From Thiotrichales bacterium (lineage in GTDB: Bacteria > Pseudomonadota > Gammaproteobacteria > J044), in contig JANTGN010000057.1 in the NCBI GenBank assembly GCA_024762895.1, positions 1-14,213 on the forward strand: a stretch of DNA of 14,213 bases, read 5' to 3'. Shown one piece after another: positions 13,647-14,213 of this stretch (its first letter is position 1; each line of letters starts with the position of its first letter). The translations under genes were made by a program, and so were the position numbers. The notes under the pieces are model-generated. The model had not been told where the DNA came from. It ran no database searches and saw only the letters and a list, made by a program, of their open reading frames with translations.

Positions 13647-14213
13647 TCAGCCCTTGACGCAGATCACCGGAACCAGCTTTGCCACCTTACGGGCCAACCC
13701 GGCCTGTTCGGCAGAGTCGACCACGGCATCAACATCCTTATAAGCACCGGGAGCCTCTTCAGCGACGCCACGGTAGGACTGACTGCGTATCAGGATGCCG
13801 CGTGAGGCCAGCTCATCGATAACCTCCCTCCCCCGCCATTGCCTGGTGGCCTTGCGACGACTCATAACACGCCCCGCCCCATGACAGGCCGAGGAAAAGG
13901 CACGCTGTTCGCTTTCCTGCATCCCCGCCAGTATGTAAGAAGCCGTCCCCATGGAGCCGCCGATTAATACCGGCTGCCCACTCTCCTGGTAAGCTCGGGG
14001 GAGATCGGGATGCCCTGGTCCAAAGGCCCGAGTGGCCCCCTTACGATGTACAAACAGAGACCTTTCTACACCATCGATTTCATGCGTCTCTTGCTTGCAG
14101 GTATTGTGCGAGACGTCATACAACAAACGAAGGTCCGCCTCGGGAAAGATAGATTCAAAGGCCCGGCGCGCCAGATGGGTCAGGATCTGCCGATTGGCCA
14201 GCGCACAGTTGAT
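13647..14213 (-). CDS. rtcB: RNA-splicing ligase RtcB, C-terminal part (cut by window edge)
   Basis: RtcB joins RNA 2',3'-cyclic phosphate ends to 5'-OH ends using GTP and manganese, for RNA repair or tRNA ligation. The window shows the last 188 residues and the stop; the frame stays open to the edge, so the N-terminal half is missing. Visible hallmarks, numbered from the edge, are ALANRQ (5-10), a metal-binding His36 in YDVSHN, HRKGATRAF (56-64), GGSMGTASY (85-93) and CHGAGR with His111, the residue that becomes guanylylated. The C-terminus is VKG with Lys187. The Ser87-to-His111 spacing of 24 matches the P. horikoshii enzyme (Ser380, His404). The apparent internal TTG start near 14126 is not the true start. 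Archease, a common neighbour, is not in view. Confidence 0.96.
   Translation of the reverse strand: MNCALANRQILTHLARRAFESIFPEADLRLLYDVSHNTCKQETHEIDGVERSLFVHRKGATRAFGPGHPDLPRAYQESGQPVLIGGSMGTASYILAGMQESEQRAFSSACHGAGRVMSRRKATRQWRGREVIDELASRGILIRSQSYRGVAEEAPGAYKDVDAVVDSAEQAGLARKVAKLVPVICVKG

Noticed and set aside
1..14213. CRISPR arrays, insertion sequences, phage genes, attachment sites
   Set aside because: No regularly spaced repeats, transposase or integrase motifs, or flanking direct repeats were seen.

Overview
The window looks like the chromosome of a non-enteric gammaproteobacterium with moderate GC. Evidence is the gene order yebC-ruvC-ruvA-ruvB-ybgC-tolQ-tolR-tolA-tolB-pal, the E. coli-like protein sequences, and an AspRS carrying residues associated with the non-discriminating type (His30, Gly81) rather than the E. 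coli type. I cannot name the genus from the sequence.

Layout, following transcription on the minus strand from right to left. (a) The right edge holds the C-terminal part of rtcB (RNA ligase), minus strand, cut by the window end. (b) 12718-13643 holds a plus-strand pair of overlapping DUF302 genes: one protein with an N-terminal membrane or signal segment, one lipoprotein. They converge on rtcB with a 3-base gap. (c) 12315-12717 is a divergent intergenic region with a candidate aspS promoter and several inverted repeats. (d) aspS and, 2 bases downstream, a small alpha/beta hydrolase form a likely two-gene unit. (e) A membrane-anchored GGDEF-EAL protein (cyclic-di-GMP metabolism) stands alone, with an AT-rich upstream region and a convincing rho-independent terminator (7132-7176). 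(f) From about 7020 to the left edge runs one long, tightly packed unit of ten genes, yebC through pal (pal cut by the left edge). It has 4-base ATGA overlaps at ruvC/ruvA and ruvA/ruvB, an 11-base overlap at ybgC/tolQ and an 8-base overlap at tolR/tolA.

How they work together: RuvA, RuvB and RuvC move and resolve Holliday junctions. TolQ, TolR and TolA form the proton-driven inner-membrane machine that acts through periplasmic TolB on the outer-membrane lipoprotein Pal during cell constriction. YbgC is the thioesterase customarily found with them, and YebC is a conserved translation or regulatory factor.

Most of the window is conserved housekeeping sequence. The lineage-specific parts are the hydrolase and the cyclic-di-GMP gene lying between aspS and yebC, and the DUF302 pair. 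I found no CRISPR array, insertion sequence, prophage, tRNA or rRNA, and no convincing undescribed multi-gene system. The best leads are the DUF302 pair with a Shine-Dalgarno hairpin, the AspRS specificity residues, and a possibly structured RNA between the hydrolase and the GGDEF-EAL gene.
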